Positions 10,930 to 24,667 of a stretch of 64,000 nucleotides of DNA are shown piece by piece. The notes under the pieces were generated by a model that was not told the origin of the DNA, searched no databases, and saw nothing but the letters and a program-made list of their open reading frames with translations. The DNA comes from Calliopsis andreniformis (lineage: Eukaryota > Arthropoda > Insecta > Hymenoptera > Andrenidae), in contig NW_027480467.1 in NCBI RefSeq assembly GCF_051401765.1, forward strand, positions 2,976,001-3,040,000. Reading direction: 5' to 3'. How positions within the stretch are numbered: position 1 is the stretch's first letter; each line of letters opens with the position of its first letter. Position numbers and translations under genes: made by a program.

Positions 10930-12261
10930 CAGTCATCAATCCTCAATCTTCAATACTCAATCGTCAATCCTCAGTCCTCAATCCTCAATCCTCAATCCTC
11001 GTATCACAAACCTCAATCCTCAACCCTAAGTCCCCATCCTCGACTCTCAATTCTCAACCCTCAATCCTCAACCCTCAATCTTGAATCCTCAATAATCAAT
11101 CTCCAATCCTAGATCCCCAATCCCTAATCCTCAATCCTTAATCCCCAATCTTCAATCCTCAATCCCCAGTCCTCAATCTTCAATCCTCAATGCTCAATCC
11201 TCAATCCTCAATCCTCAGTCCTCAATCCTCAATCCTCAATCCTCAATCCTCAATCCTCAGTCCTCAATCCTCAATCCTCAATCCCCAATCCTCAATATTC
11301 AATCCTCAATCCTCAATCCTCAATCCTCAATACTCAATCCTCGATCTTCAATCCTCAATAGTCAATCTTCAATCCTCAATCCTCAATCCTCAATCCTCAA
11401 TACTCAATCCTCAATCCTCAACCCTCAATCCTCATTCCTCAACCTTCAATCCTCAATACTCAATCTTCAATCCTCAATCCTCAGTCCTCAGACCTCAAAC
11501 CTCAATCCTCAACCCTCAGCCCTCATCGTCAATCCTCAAACCTCAATCCTAAATCCTCAATCGTCAATCCCCAATCCTCAATGTTCAATCCACAATACTC
11601 AACCTTTAAACCTCAATCCTCAATCCTCAATACTCAATATTCAATCCTCAATACTCAACTTTCAATACTCAATCCGCAATCATCAATCCTCAATCCTGAA
11701 TCCTCACTCATCAAGCCTCAATCTTCAATACTCAATCGTCAATCCTCAGTCCTCAATCCTCAGCCCTCAGTCCTCGTCATCAATCCTCCACCCTCAATAA
11801 TCAACCCGCAATCTTCAATCATCAATCCTCAATCCTGAATCCTCAGTCCTCAATCCTCAATCCTCAATCCTCAATCCTCAATCCTCAGTCCTCAATCCTC
11901 AATCCTCAATCCCCAATCCTCAATATTCAATCCTCAATCCTCAATCCTCAATCCTCAATACTCAATCCTCAATCTTCAATCCTCAATAGTCAATCTTCAA
12001 TCCTCAATCCTCAATCCTCAATCCTCAATACTCAATCCTCAATCCTCAACCGTCAATCCTCATTCCTCAATCTTCAATCCTCAATACTCAACCTTCAATC
12101 CTCAATCCTCAATCCTCAATCCTCATTCTTCAATCCTCAATACCCAATCCTCAATCTTCAATCCTCAAACCTCAATAACCCATTCTCAATCCTCAATCCT
12201 CAGTCGTCAGTCCTCAAACCACAATCCTCAACCCTCAGCCCTCATCCTCAATCCTCAATCC
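10930..12261 (+). repeat. 5.19-kb-spaced repeat, first copy
   Basis: It matches 16,116-17,454 at offset 5,186, rising to 5,193 after one heptamer is missing near 12,110. Shared marks are CGTATCACAAACC, CCTAGATCCCCAATCCC, TCACCCTCAATAATC-type units and CAATAACCCATTC. At 12,262 the sequence jumps into H-downstream material, so no hairpin is present here. Confidence 0.8.
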
Positions 12262-14851
12262 TCAGTCCTCAATCCTCAATCCTCAATCCCCAATCCTCAA
12301 TATTCAATCCTCAATCCTCAATCCTCAATCCTCAATCTTCAATCCTCAATACTCAATCTTCAATCCTCAATACTCAATCCTCAATCCTCAATATTCAATC
12401 CTCAATACTCAATCTTCAGTCTTCAATCCGCAATCATCAATCCTCAATCCTCAATCCTCAGTCATCAATCCTCAAACTTCAGTCCTCATCCTCAATTCTC
12501 AATCCTCAACCCTCAATCCTCAAACCACAATCCTCAACTGTCAGTCCTCGTCCTCAATCCTCAACCCTCAGTCCTCAATCCTCAATCTTCAATCATCAAT
12601 ACTCAATCTTCAATCCTCAACACTCAATCCTCAATCCTCATTCCTCAAACCTCAATCCTCAACCCTCAGTCCTTATCCTCAATTCTCAATTCTCAATCCT
12701 CAATCCTCAATCCTCAATCATCGATCCTCTATAATCAATTTTCAATCCTAGATCCTCAATCCCCAATCCTCAATCTTTAATCCTCAATTTTCAATCCTCA
12801 ATGCTCAATCTTCAATCCTCAGTCCTCAGTCCTCAATCCTCAATTCTGAATTCTCAATCCTGAATCCTCAATGTTCAGCCATCAGTCCTCAACAATCAGC
12901 TGTCAATTCTCAATTCTCAATAGAATATCATCAATTCACAGTTTTCAATACTCAATGCTCAATCTGCAATCTTCAAATATCTATACACAAACATCAATCC
13001 TCATCACACAACACTCAACACTCAGTCCACAATCCTCAATCTTCAATCCTCAATCCTCAATCCTCAATCCTCAATCCTCAATCTTCAACCATCAATACTC
13101 ATTCATCAGTCCTCAATTCTCTATCCTCAATCCTCAATCCTCAATACTCAATCGTCAGTCTTCAATCCTCAATACTCAATATTCAATCCACAATCCTGGA
13201 TCCTCAATCCTCAATCCTCATTCTTCAATCCTCAATACCCAATCCTCAACCTTCAATACTCAATCCTCAATCCTCAATTCTCAATACTCAATCCTCAGAC
13301 CTCAGTCCTCAAACCTCAATCCTCAACCCTCAGCCCTCATCCTCAATCCTCAATCCTCAACCTCAATCCTCAATCTTCAATCCTCAATACCCAATCCTAA
13401 ATCTTCAATCCTCAATCCTCAATTATCAATTCTCAATCCTCAGTCCTCAATTCTCTGTCCTCAAACCTCAATCCTCAAACCTCAGTCCTCGTCCTCAAAC
13501 CTCAACCCTCAATAGTCATTCCGCAATCTTCACTCATCAATACTCAATCTTCAATCCTCAATCCTCAATACTCAATCCTCAATCCTCAATACTCAATCCT
13601 CAGTCCTCAGTCCTCATTCTTCAAAACTCATTCCGTCAATCCTCAATATTCAACACACAACCCTCAGCCATCAATCCAAAATTCTCAATACTCAATAGAA
13701 GATCCTGAATTCTCAGTCTTCAATACTCAATCCTCAATCTTCAATCTTCAAATCTCCTTTCACAAACATCAATTCTCATCACTCAACCCTCAACACTCAT
13801 TTCCCAATCGTCAATCTTCAATACTCAATCCTCAATCCTCAATCTTCAATCCTCAATACTCAATCTTCAATCCTCAGTCCTCAATTCTCAATCCTCAATC
13901 TTCAATCCTCAATACTCAATCTTCTATCCTCAATCCTCAATACTCAATCCTCAATCCTCATTCTTCAATCCTCAACACCCAATCCTCAATCTTCAATCCT
14001 CAATCCTCAATCCTTAATTCTCAAACCTCAATCCTCAGTCCTCAGTCCTCAAACCTCAATCCTCAACCTTCAGCCCTCATCCTGGATCCTCAAACCTAAA
14101 TCTTCAATCCTCAATCCACAATCCTCATGCCTCAATCCTCAATCCTCAATCATCAGTCCTCAAACCTCAATCCTGAATCCTCAACCCTCAGTCCTCAACC
14201 TTCAGACTTCAGACCTCAACAATCAGTTGTCAATCCTCAATCCTCAATAGAATATCATCAATTCACAGTTTTCAATACTAAATTCTCGGTCTGCAATCTT
14301 CGAATCTCTATCCACAAACATCAATCCTCATCACTCAACCCTCAACACTCAGTCACCAATCCTCAATCTTCAATCCTCTATCCTCTATCCTCAATCCTCA
14401 ATCCTCAATCCTCAATCCTCAATCCTCAACCTCAATCCTCAATCTTCAATCCTCAATACTCAATCTTCAATCCTCAATCCTCAGTCCTCAAACCTCAATT
14501 CTGAACCCTCAATCCTGAATCCTCAATCTTCAGCCCTCAGTCCTCAACAATCAGTTGTCAATCCTCAATCCTCAGTATAATATTCTCAGTTCACAGTTTT
14601 CAATACTCAATACTCAATCTGCAATCTTCAAACCTCTATCCACAGTCATCAATTCTCATCACTCAACCCTCAACACTCAGTCCTCAATGTTCAATCCTCA
14701 ATCCCCAATTCTCAATCCTCGATCCTCAATGCTGAATCTTCAATCCTCAATCCTCAATCCTCAATCCTCAATCCTCAATCCTGAATATTCAATCCTCAGT
14801 CCCCAATCCTCAATCCTCAATCCTCAATCCTCATTCTTCTATCATCAATAA
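12262..14851 (+). repeat. A-B-C unit 3 (hairpin deleted)
   Basis: A lies at 12,871, B at 14,127 and C at 14,555, with the standard 1,256- and 428-bp spacings. Compared with 17,454-18,343, about 286 bp including H is missing near 12,262. A contains CTCTATCCTCAATCC near 13,117, a private change. Confidence 0.85.
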
Positions 14852-15620
14852 TCAATCTCCAACCCTAGATCCCCAATCCCCAATCCTCAATCCTTAATCC
14901 TCAATCTTCAATCCACAATCCCCAGTCCTCAATCTTCAATCCTGAATGCCCAGTCCTCAATCCTCAATCCTCAGTACTCAATCCTCAGCCCTCAGTCCTC
15001 GTCATGAATCCTCAACCCTCAATAATCAACCCGCAATCTTCAATCATCAATACTCAATCTTCAATCCTCAATCCTCAAACTCAATCCTCAATACTCAATC
15101 CCCAGTCCTCAGTCCTCAATCTTCAATACTCAATCCGCCAATCCTCAATATTCAACACACAACCCTCAACCATCAATCCTCAATACTCAACCATCAATCC
15201 TCAATTCTCAATACTCAGTTGAATATCCTGAATTCTCAGCTTTCAATACTCAATCCTCAATCTTCAATCTTCAAATCTCCATCCACAAACATCAATTCTC
15301 ATCTCTCAACCCTCAACACTCAGTCCTCAATATTCAATGCTCAATCCTCAATCCTCAATCTTCAATCCTCAATCCTCAATCCTCAATCGTCTGTCTTCAA
15401 TCCTCAATACTCAATATTCAATCCACAATCCTGAATCCTCAATCCTCAATCCTCATTCTTCAATCCTCAATACCCAATCCTCAATCTTCAATCCTCAATC
15501 CTCAATCCTCAATTCTCAATACTCAATCCTCAGACCTCAGTCCTCAAACCTCAATCCTCAACCCTCAGCCCTCATCCTCAATCCTCAATCCTCAACCTCA
15601 ATCCTCAATCTTCAATCCTC
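14852..15620 (+). repeat. K unit 3 (partial)
   Basis: It is colinear with 20,324-21,078 but has two extra heptamers at 14,972-14,985 (TCAGTACTCAATCC), so the offset drops from 5,472 to 5,458. After 15,620 it continues into D-type near-consensus heptamers instead of the rest of K. Confidence 0.8.
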
Positions 15621-16115
15621 AATACTCAATCCCCAATCCTCAATATTCAATCCTCAATCCTCAATCCTCAATCCTCAATACTCAATCCTCAATCTTCAAT
15701 CCTCAATAGTCAATCTTCAATCCTCAATCCTCAATCCTCAATACTCAATCCTCAATACTCAATCTTCAATCCTCAGTCCTCAATTCTCAATCCTCAATCT
15801 TCAATCCTCAATACTCAATCTTCTATCCTCAATCCTCAATACTCAATCCTCAATCCTCATTCTTCAATCCTCAACACCCAATCCTCAATCTTCAATCCTC
15901 AATCCTCAATCCTTAATTCTCAACCCTCAATCCTCAGCCCTCAGTCCTCAAACCTCAATCCTCAACCTTCAGCCCTCATCCTGGATCCTCAAACCTAAAT
16001 CTTCAATCCTCAATTCACAATCCTCATGCCTCAATCCTCAATCCTCAATACTCAATCCTCAATCTTCAATCCTCAATCCTCAATACTCAATCCTCAATAC
16101 TCAATCCCCAGTCCT
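15621..16115 (+). repeat. D-type linker with CTGGATCC mark
   Basis: It holds CTTCTATCC, CATTCTTCAATCCTCAACACC and CTGGATCCTCAAACC in the same order as 10,130-10,520, then joins directly to the CAGTCATCAATCC sequence. The TTGAATATCC core of the homologous region is absent. Confidence 0.7.
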
Positions 16116-17454
16116 CAGTCATCAATCCTCAATCTTCAATACTCAATCGTCAATCCTCAGTCCTCAATTCTCAATCCTCAATCCTCGTATCACAAACCTC
16201 AATCCTCAACCCTAAGTCCCCATCCTCAACTCTCAATTCTCAACCCTCAATCCTCAACCCTCAATCTTGAATCCTCAATAATCAATCTCCAATCCTAGAT
16301 CCCCAATCCCTAATCCTCAATCCTTAATCCCCAATCTTCAATCCTCAATCCCCAGTCCTCAATCTTCAATCCTCAATGCTCAATCCTCAATCCTCAATCC
16401 TCAGTCCTCAATCCTCAATCCTCAATCCTCAATCCTCAATCCTCAGTCCTCAATCCTCAATCCTCAATCCCCAATCCTCAATATTCAATCCTCAATCCTC
16501 AATCCTCAATCCTCAATACTCAATCCTCGATCTTCAATCCTCAATAGTCAATCTTCAATCCTCAATCCTCAATCCTCAATCCTCAATACTCAATCCTCAA
16601 TCCTCAACCCTCAATCCTCATTCCTCAACCTTCAATCCTCAATACTCAATCTTCAATCCTCAATCCTCAGTCCTCAGACCTCAAACCTCAATCCTCAACC
16701 CTCAGCCCTCATCGTCAATCCTCAAACCTCAATCCTAAATCCTCAATCGTCAATCCTCAATCCTCAATGTTCAATCCACAATACTCAACCTTTAAACCTC
16801 AATCCTCAATCCTCAATACTCAATATTCAATCCTCAATACTCAACTTTCAATACTCAATCCGCAATCATCAATCCTCAATCCTGAATACTGACTCATCAA
16901 GCCTCAATCTTCAATACTCAATCGTCAATCCTCAGTCCTCAATCCTCAGCCCTCAGTCCTCGTCATCAATCCTCCACCCTCAATAATCAACCCGCAATCT
17001 TCAATCATCAATCCTCAATCCTGAATCCTCAGTCCTCAATCCTCAATCCTCAATCCTCAATCCTCAATCCTCAGTCCTCAATCCTCAATCCTCAATCCCC
17101 AATCCTCAATATTCAATCCTCAATCCTCAATCCTCAATCCTCAATACTCAATCCTCAATCTTCAATCCTCAATAGTCAATCTTCAATCCTCAATCCTCAA
17201 TCCTCAATCCTCAATACTCAATCCTCAATCCTCAACCCTCAATCCTCATTCCTCAATCTTCAATCCTCAATACTCAATCTTCAATCCTCAATCCTCAATC
17301 CTCAATCCTCAATCCTCATTCTTCAATCCTCAATACCCAACCCTCAATCTTCAATCCTCAAACCTCAATAACCCATTCTCAATCCTCAATCCTCAGTCGT
17401 CAGTCCTCAAACCACAATCCTCAACCCTCAGCCCTCATCCTCAATCCTCAATCC
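16116..17454 (+). repeat. 5.19-kb-spaced repeat, second copy
   Basis: This is the counterpart of 10,930-12,261. It has a private CTGAATACTGACTCATC near 16,880 where the others have CTGAATCCTCACTCATC. The left breakpoint of the 28-kb duplication (about 17,029) falls inside it. Confidence 0.8.
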
Positions 17455-17646
17455 TTACTCCTCAGTCCTCAACCATCAATCCTCAATACTCAATTTTCAA
17501 TCCTCAATCCTCAAACCTCAATCCTCAATCCTCAATGCTAAATCCTCAATCATCAATACTCAATCTTCAATACTCAATCCTCAATCCTCAATCCTGAATC
17601 CTCAATACTAAAGCATCAATACTCAATTCTCAATACTCAAAAGAAC

Positions 17647-17664
17647 ATCCTGAATTCTCAGGAT
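17647..17664. repeat. Hairpin H4
   Basis: Perfect stem, 696 bp before A. The partner is at 45,909. Confidence 0.85.
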
Positions 17665-20323
17665 CCAATACTCAAACCTCAAACCTCAAACCTCAGCCAT
17701 CATCCTCAATCCTCAATCCTCAATCGTCAATCCTCAACCTTCAATCCTCAACACTCAGCCTTCAACCCTCAATCCTCAATCCTCAATCCTCAATCCTCAA
17801 TCCTCAATCTTCAATCCTCAATACTCAATCTTCAATCCTCAATACTCAATCCTCAATCCTCAATATTCAATCCTCAATACTCAATCTTCAGTCCTCAATC
17901 CGCAATCATCAATCCTCAATCCTCAATCCTCAGTCATCAATCCTCAAACTTCAGTCCTCATCCTCAATTCTCAATCCTCAACCCTCAATCCTCAAACCAC
18001 AATCCTCAACTGTCAGTCCTCGTCCTCAATCCTCAACCCTCAGTCCTCAATCCTCAATCTTCAATCATCAATACTCAATCTTCAATCCTCAACACTCAAT
18101 CCTCAATCCTCATTCCTCAAACATCAATCCTCAACCCTCAGTCCTTATCCTCAATTCTCAATTCTCAATCCTCAATCCTCAATCCTCAATCATCGATCCT
18201 CTATAATCAATTTTCAATCCTAGATCCTCAATCCCCAATCCTCAATCTTTAATCCTCAATTTTCAATCCTCAATACTCAATCTTCAATCCTCAGTCCTCA
18301 GTCCTCAATCCTCAATTCTGAATTCTCAATCCTGAATCCTCAATGTTCAGCCATCAGTCCTCAACAATCAGCTGTCAATTCTCAATTCTCAATAGAATAT
18401 CATCAATTCACAGTTTTCAATACTCAATGCTCAATCTGCAATCTTCAAATATCTATACACAAACATCAATCCTCATCACACAACACTCAACACTCAGTCC
18501 ACAATCCTCAATCTTCAATCCTCAATCCTCAATCCTCAATCCTCAATCCTCAATCTTCAACCATCAATACTCATTCATCAGTCCTCAATTCTCAATCCTC
18601 AATCCTCAATCCTCAATACTCAATCGTCAGTCTTCAATCCTCAATACTCAATATTCAATCCACAATCCTGGATCCTCAATCCTCAATCCTCATTCTTCAA
18701 TCCTCAATACCCAATCCTCAACCTTCAATACTCAATCCTCAATCCTCAATTCTCAATACTCAATCCTCAGACCTCAGTCCTCAAACCTCAATCCTCAACC
18801 CTCAGCCCTCATCCTCAATCCTCAATCCTCAACCTCAATCCTCAATCTTCAATCCTCAATACCCAATCCTAAATCTTCAATCCTCAATCCTCAATTATCA
18901 ATTCTCAATCCTCAGTCCTCAATTCTCTGTCCTCAAACCTCAATCCTCACACCTCAGTCCTCGTCCTCAAACCTCAACCCTCAATAATCATTCCGCAATC
19001 TTCACTCATCAATACTCAATCTTCAATCCTCAATCCTCAATACTCAATCCTCAATCCTCAATACTCAATCCTCAGTCCTCAGTCCTCATTCTTCAAAACT
19101 CATTCCGTCAATCCTCAATATTCAACACACAACCCTCAGCCATCAATCCAAAATTCTCAATACTCAATAGAAGATCCTGAATTCTCAGTTTTCAATACTC
19201 AATCCTCAATCTTCAATCTTCAAATCTCCTTTCACAAACATCAATTCTCATCACTCAACCCTCAACACTCATTTCCCAATCGTCAATCTTCAATACTCAA
19301 TCCTCAATCCTCAATCTTCAATCCTCAATACTCAATCTTCATTCCTCAGTCCTCAATTCTCAATCCTCAATCTTCAATCCTCAATACTCAATCTTCTATC
19401 CTCAATCCTCAATACTCAATCCTCAATCCTCATTCTTCAATCCTCAACACCCAATCCTCAATCTTCAATCCTCAATCCTCAATCCTTAATTCTCAAACCT
19501 CAATCCTCAGTCCTCAGTCCTCAAACCTCAATCCTCAACCTTCAGCCCTCATCCTGGATCCTCAAACCTAAATCTTCAATCCTCAATCCACAATCCTCAT
19601 GCCTCAATCCTCAATCCTCAATCATCAGTCCTCAAACCTCAATCCTGAATCCTCAACCCTCAGTCCTCAACCTTCAGACTTCAGACCTCAACAATCAGTT
19701 GTCAATCCTCAATCCTCAATAGAATATCATCAATTCACAGTTTTCAATACTAAATTCTCGGTCTGCAATCTTCGAATCTCTATCCACAAACATCAATCCT
19801 CATCACTCAACCCTCAACACTCAGTCACCAATCCTCAATCTTCAATCCTCTATCCTCTATCCTCAATCCTCAATCCTCAATCCTCAATCCTCAATCCTCA
19901 ACCTCAATCCTCAATCTTCAATCCTCAATACTCAATCTTCAATCCTCAATCCTCAGTCCTCAAACCTCAATTCTGAACCCTCAATCCTGAATCCTCAATC
20001 TTCAGCCCTCAGTCCTCAACAATCAGTTGTCAATCCTCAATCCTCAGTATAATATTCTCAGTTCACAGTTTTCAATACTCAATACTCAATCTGCAATCTT
20101 CAAACCTCTATCCACAGTCATCAATTCTCATCACTCAACCCTCAACACTCAGTCCTCAATGTTCAATCCTCAATCCCCAATTCTCAATCCTCGATCCTCA
20201 ATGCTGAATCTTCAATCCTCAATCCTCAATCCTCAATCCTCAATCCTCAATCCTGAATATTCAATCCTCAGTCCCCAAACCTCAATCCTCAATCCTCAAT
20301 CCTCATTCTTCTATCATCAATAA
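17647..20323 (+). repeat. H-A-B-C unit 4 (complete)
   Basis: H is at 17,647, A at 18,343, B at 19,599 and C at 20,027. B carries CCTCATGCC, CAGACTTCAGACC and ATTCTCGGTCTGCAATC. C carries TATAATATTC and CTCGATCC. I use this copy as the reference for spacing. Confidence 0.88.
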
Positions 20324-23249
20324 TCAATCTCCAACCCTAGATCCCCAATCCCCAATCCTCAATCCTTAATCCTCAATCTTCAATCCACAATCCCCAGCCC
20401 TCAATCTTCAATCCTGAATGCCCAGTCCTCAATCCTCAATCCTCAGCCCTCAGTCCTCGTCATCAATCCTCAACCCTCAATAATCAACCCGCAATCTTCA
20501 ATCATCAATACTCAATCTTCAATCCTCAATCCTCAAACTCAATCCTCAATACTCAATCCCCAGTCCTCAGTCCTCAATCTTCAATACTCAATCCGCCAAT
20601 CCTCAATATTCAACACACAACCCTCAACCATCAATCCTCAATACTCAACCATCAATCCTCAATTCTCAATACTCAGTTGAATATCCTGAATTCTCAGCTT
20701 TCAATACTCAATCCTCAATCTTCAATCTTCAAATCTCCATCCACAAACATCAATTCTCATCTCTCAACCCTCAACACTCAGTCCTCAATATTCAATGCTC
20801 AATCCTCAATCCTCAATCTTCAATCCTCAATCCTCAATCCTCAATCGTCTGTCTTCAATCCTCAATACTCAATATTCAATCCACAATCCTGAATCCTCAA
20901 TCCTCAATCCTCATTCTTCAATCCTCAATACCCAATCCTCAATCTTCAATCCTCAATCCTCAATCCTCAATTCTCAATACTCAATCCTCAGACCTCAGTC
21001 CTCAAACCTCAATCCTCAACCCTCAGCCCTCATCCTCAATCCTCAATCCTCAACCTCAATCCTCAATCTTCAATCCTGAATACTCAATCTTCAATCTTCA
21101 ATCCTCAGTCCTCAAACCTCAATTCTGAATCCTCAATACTGAATCCTCAACCTACAGCCCTCAGTCCTCAACAATCAGTTGTCAATCCTCAATCCTCAGT
21201 ATAATGTCCTCAGTTCACAGTTTTCAATACTCAATACTCAATCTGCAATCTTCAAATCTCTATTCACAGTCATCAATTCTCATCACTCAACCCTCAACAC
21301 TCAGTCCTCAATGTTCAATCCTCAATCCCCAATTCTCAATCCTCGATCCTCAATGCTGAATCTTCAATCCTCAATCCTCAATCCTCAATCCTCAATCCTC
21401 AATCCTCAATCCTGAATATTCAATCCTCAGTCCCCAATCCTCAATCCTCAATCCTCAATCCTCATTCTTCAATCCTCAATACACAATCCTCAATCTTCAA
21501 TCCTCAATCCTCAATCCTCAATTCTCAATCCTCAATCCTCAGTCCTCAGACCTCAAACCTCAATCCTCAACCCTCAGCCCTCATCGTCAATCCTCAAACC
21601 TCAATCCTAAATCCTCAATCGTCAATCCTCAATCCTTAATGTTCAATCCACAATACTCTACCTTTAAACCTCAATCCTCAATCCTCAATACTCAATATTC
21701 AATCCCCAATACTCAACTTTCAATACTCAATCCGCAATCATCAATCCTCAATCCTCAATCCTCAGTCATCAATCCTCAATCTTCAATACTCAATCGTCAA
21801 TCCTCAGTCCTCAATCCTCAATCCTCAATCCTCGTATCACAAACCTCAATCCTCAACCCTAAGTCCCCATCCTCAACTCTCAATTCTCAACCCTCAATCC
21901 TCAACCCTCAATCTTGAATCCTCAATAATCAATCTCCAATCCTAGATCCCCAATCCCTAATCCTCAATCCTTAATCCTCAATCTTCAATCCTCAATCCCC
22001 AGTCCTCAATCTTCAATCCTCAATGCTCAATCCTCAATCCTCAATCCTCAGTCCTCAATCCTCAATCCTCAATCCCCAATCCTCAATCCTCAATCCTCAT
22101 TCCTCAATCCTCAATCCTCAATCCCCAATCCTCAATATTCAATCCTCAATCCTCAATCCTCAATACTCAATCCTCAATCTTCAATCCTCAATAGTCAATC
22201 TTCAATCCTCATTCCTCAATCCTCAATCCTCAATACTCAATCCTCAACCCTCAACCCTCAATCCTCAATCCTCAATCTTCAATCCTCAATACTCAATATT
22301 CAATCCTCAATCCTCAATCCTCAATCCTCAATCCTCATTCTTCAATCCTCAATACCCAATCCTCAATCTTCAATCCTCAATCCTCAATCCTCAATTCTCA
22401 ATCCTCAATCCTCAGTCGTCAGTCCTCAAACCACAATCCTCAACCCTCAGCCCTCATCCCCAATCCTCAATCCTTATTCCTCAGTCCTGAACCATCAATC
22501 CTCAATACTCAATTTTCAATCCTCAATCCTCAATCCTCAATCCTCAATCCTCAATGCTAAATCCTCAATCATCAATACTCAATCTTCAATACTCAATCCT
22601 CAATCCTCAATCCTGAATCCTCAATACTAAAGCATCAATACTCAATTCTCAATACTCAAAAGAACATCCTGAATTCTCAGGATCCAATACTCAAACCTCA
22701 AACCTCAAACCTCAGCCATCATCCTCAATCCTCAATCCTCAATCGTCAATCCTCAACCTTCAATCCTCAACACTCAGCCTTCAACCCTCAATCCTCAATC
22801 CTCAATCGTCAATCCGCAATCCTCAATCCTCAGTCATCAATCCTCAACCTTCAATACTCAATCCTCTATCCTCAATCCTCAATCCTCAATCTTCAATCCT
22901 CAATACTCAATCTTCAATACTCAATCCTCAATCCTCAATCCTCAATACTCAATCCTCAATGCTCAACCCTCAATCCTCAATGCTCAATCTTCAATCCTCA
23001 ATACTCAATCTTCAATCCTCAATCCTCAATCCTCAATCCTCAATCCTCATTCTTCAATCCTCAATACCCAATCCTCAATGCTCAATCCTCAATCCTCAAT
23101 CCTCAGTCCTCAATCCTCAATCCTCAATCCTCAATCCTCAATCCTCAGTCCTCAATCCTCAATCCTCAATCCCCAATCCTCAATATTCAATCCTCAATCC
23201 TCAATCCTCAATCCTCAATACTCAATCCTCAATCTTCAATCCTCAATAG
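20324..23249 (+). repeat. K unit, complete copy 1
   Basis: In order: CCTAGATCC mark, TTGAATATCC core (20,677), TATAATGTCC core (about 21,199), CTACCTTTAAACC (21,659), CGTATCACAAACC (21,833), D block (22,023), H (22,666), then a second D block (23,078). T21264 is private against C49526 in the 28-kb partner. Confidence 0.85.
22666..22683. repeat. Hairpin H5 (inside K)
   Basis: Perfect stem. It is not followed by A but by CGTCAATCCGCAATCC and a second D block. Confidence 0.85.
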
Positions 23250-24649
23250 TCAATCTTCAATCCTCAATCCTCAATCCTCAATCCTCAATCCTCAATACTC
23301 AATCTTCAATCCTCAGTCCTCAATTCTCAATCATCAATCTTCAATCCTCAATACTCAATCTTCTATCCTCAATCCTCAATACTCAATCCTCAATCCTCAA
23401 TCCTCAGTCCTCAATCCTCAATCCTCAATCCTCAATCCTCAATCCTCAGTCCTCAATCCTCAATCCTCAATCCCCAATCCTCAATATTCAATCCTCAATC
23501 CTCAATCCTCAATCCTCAATACTCAATCCTCAATCTTCAATCCTCAATAGTCAATCTTCAATCCTCAATCCTCAATCCTCAATCCTCAATACTCAATCCT
23601 CAATCCTCAACCCTCAATCCTCATTCCTCAATCTTCAATCCTCAATACTCAATCTTCAATCCTCAATCCTCAGTCCTCAGACCTCAAACCTCAATCCTCA
23701 ACCCTCAGCCCTCATCGTCAATCCTCAAACCTCAATCCTAAATCCTCAATCGTCAATCCTCAATCCTCAATGTTCAATCCACAATACTCAACCTTTAAAC
23801 CTCAATCCTCAATCCTCAATACTCAATATTCAATCCTCAATACTCAACTTTCAATACTCAATCCGCAATCATCAATCCTCAATCCTGAATCCTCACTCAT
23901 CAAGCCTCAATCTTCAATACTCAATCGTCAATCCTCAGTCCTCAATCCTCAGCCCTCAGTCCTCGTCATCAATCCTCCACCCTCAATAATCAACCCGCAA
24001 TCTTCAATCATCAATCCTCAATCCTGAATCCTCAGTCCTCAATCCTCAATTCTCAATCCTCAATCCTCAATCCTCAGTCCTCAATCCTCAATCCTCAATC
24101 CCCAATCCTCAATATTCAATCGTCAATCCTCAATCCTCAATCCTCAATACTCAATCCTCAATCTTCAATCCTCAATAGTCAATCTTCAATCCTCAATCCT
24201 CAATCCTCAATCCTCAATACTCAATCCTCAATCCTCAACCCTCAATCCTCATTCCTCAATCTTCAATCCTCAATACTCAATCTTCAATCCTCAATCCTCA
24301 ATCCTCAATCCTCAATCCTCATTCTTCAATCCTCAATACCCAATCCTCAATCTTCAATCCTCAAACCTCAATAACCCATTCTCAATCCTCAATCCTCAGT
24401 CGTCAGTCCTCAAACCACAATCCTCAACCCTCAGCCCTCATCCTCAATCCTCAATCCTTACTCCTCAGTCCTCAACCATCAATCCTCAATACTCAATTTT
24501 CAATCCTCAATCCTCAAACCTCAATCCTCAATCCTCAATGCTAAATCCTCAATCATCAATACTCAATCTTCAATACTCAATCCTCAATCCTCAATCCTGA
24601 ATCCTCAATACTAAAGCATCAATACTCAATTCTCAATACTCAAAAGAAC
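23250..24649 (+). repeat. D-type array and leader to H unit 5
   Basis: Near-consensus heptamers continue to 23,760, followed by the CAACCTTTAAACC and TCACTCATCAAGCC marks seen at 1-230 and 11,600-11,830, and then the CAATAACCCATTC leader. CAATCGTCAATCC near 24,120 is a private variant, shared with the 28-kb partner. Confidence 0.72.
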
Positions 24650-24667
24650 ATCCTGAATTCGCAGGAT
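24650..24667. repeat. Hairpin H6 (mutated arm)
   Basis: G at 24,661 replaces T, giving GCAGGAT and breaking the loop-side base pair of the stem. This and its partner at 52,912 are the only altered copies. Confidence 0.85.

Larger units (their letters stand above)
17305..23399 (+). repeat. 6-kb block, copy 1
   Basis: This unit (leader, H-A-B-C, then K) is repeated at 26,017-31,986, and both are repeated again by the 28-kb duplication. The offset to copy 2 is 8,712 up to about 18,100 and 8,587 afterwards, the step being a 125-bp deletion in copy 2. The match ends in the same heptamer run at 23,399 and 31,986. Confidence 0.87.

Noticed and set aside
9952..11112. 386-codon forward open frame, and dozens of similar frames, as genes for a repeat protein
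   Set aside because: The same heptad is encoded in all three forward frames, starts are arbitrary TTG/ATG variants, frames overlap heavily, and duplicates gain or lose stops freely. No ribosome-binding site, intron pattern or conserved domain is visible.
12262..12300. Site-specific recombination site at the missing hairpin of unit 3
   Set aside because: The deletion joins ordinary CCTCAAT units with no special sequence, so homologous exchange within the array is sufficient.
14576..14581. TATAAT within CTCAGTATAATATTC as a promoter element (also near 7,208, 9,828, 20,048, 21,199, 28,635, 35,709 and their partners)
   Set aside because: It is one variant of the core unit TCAATAGAATATCC, recurs with the module, has no conserved partner element upstream and no gene downstream.
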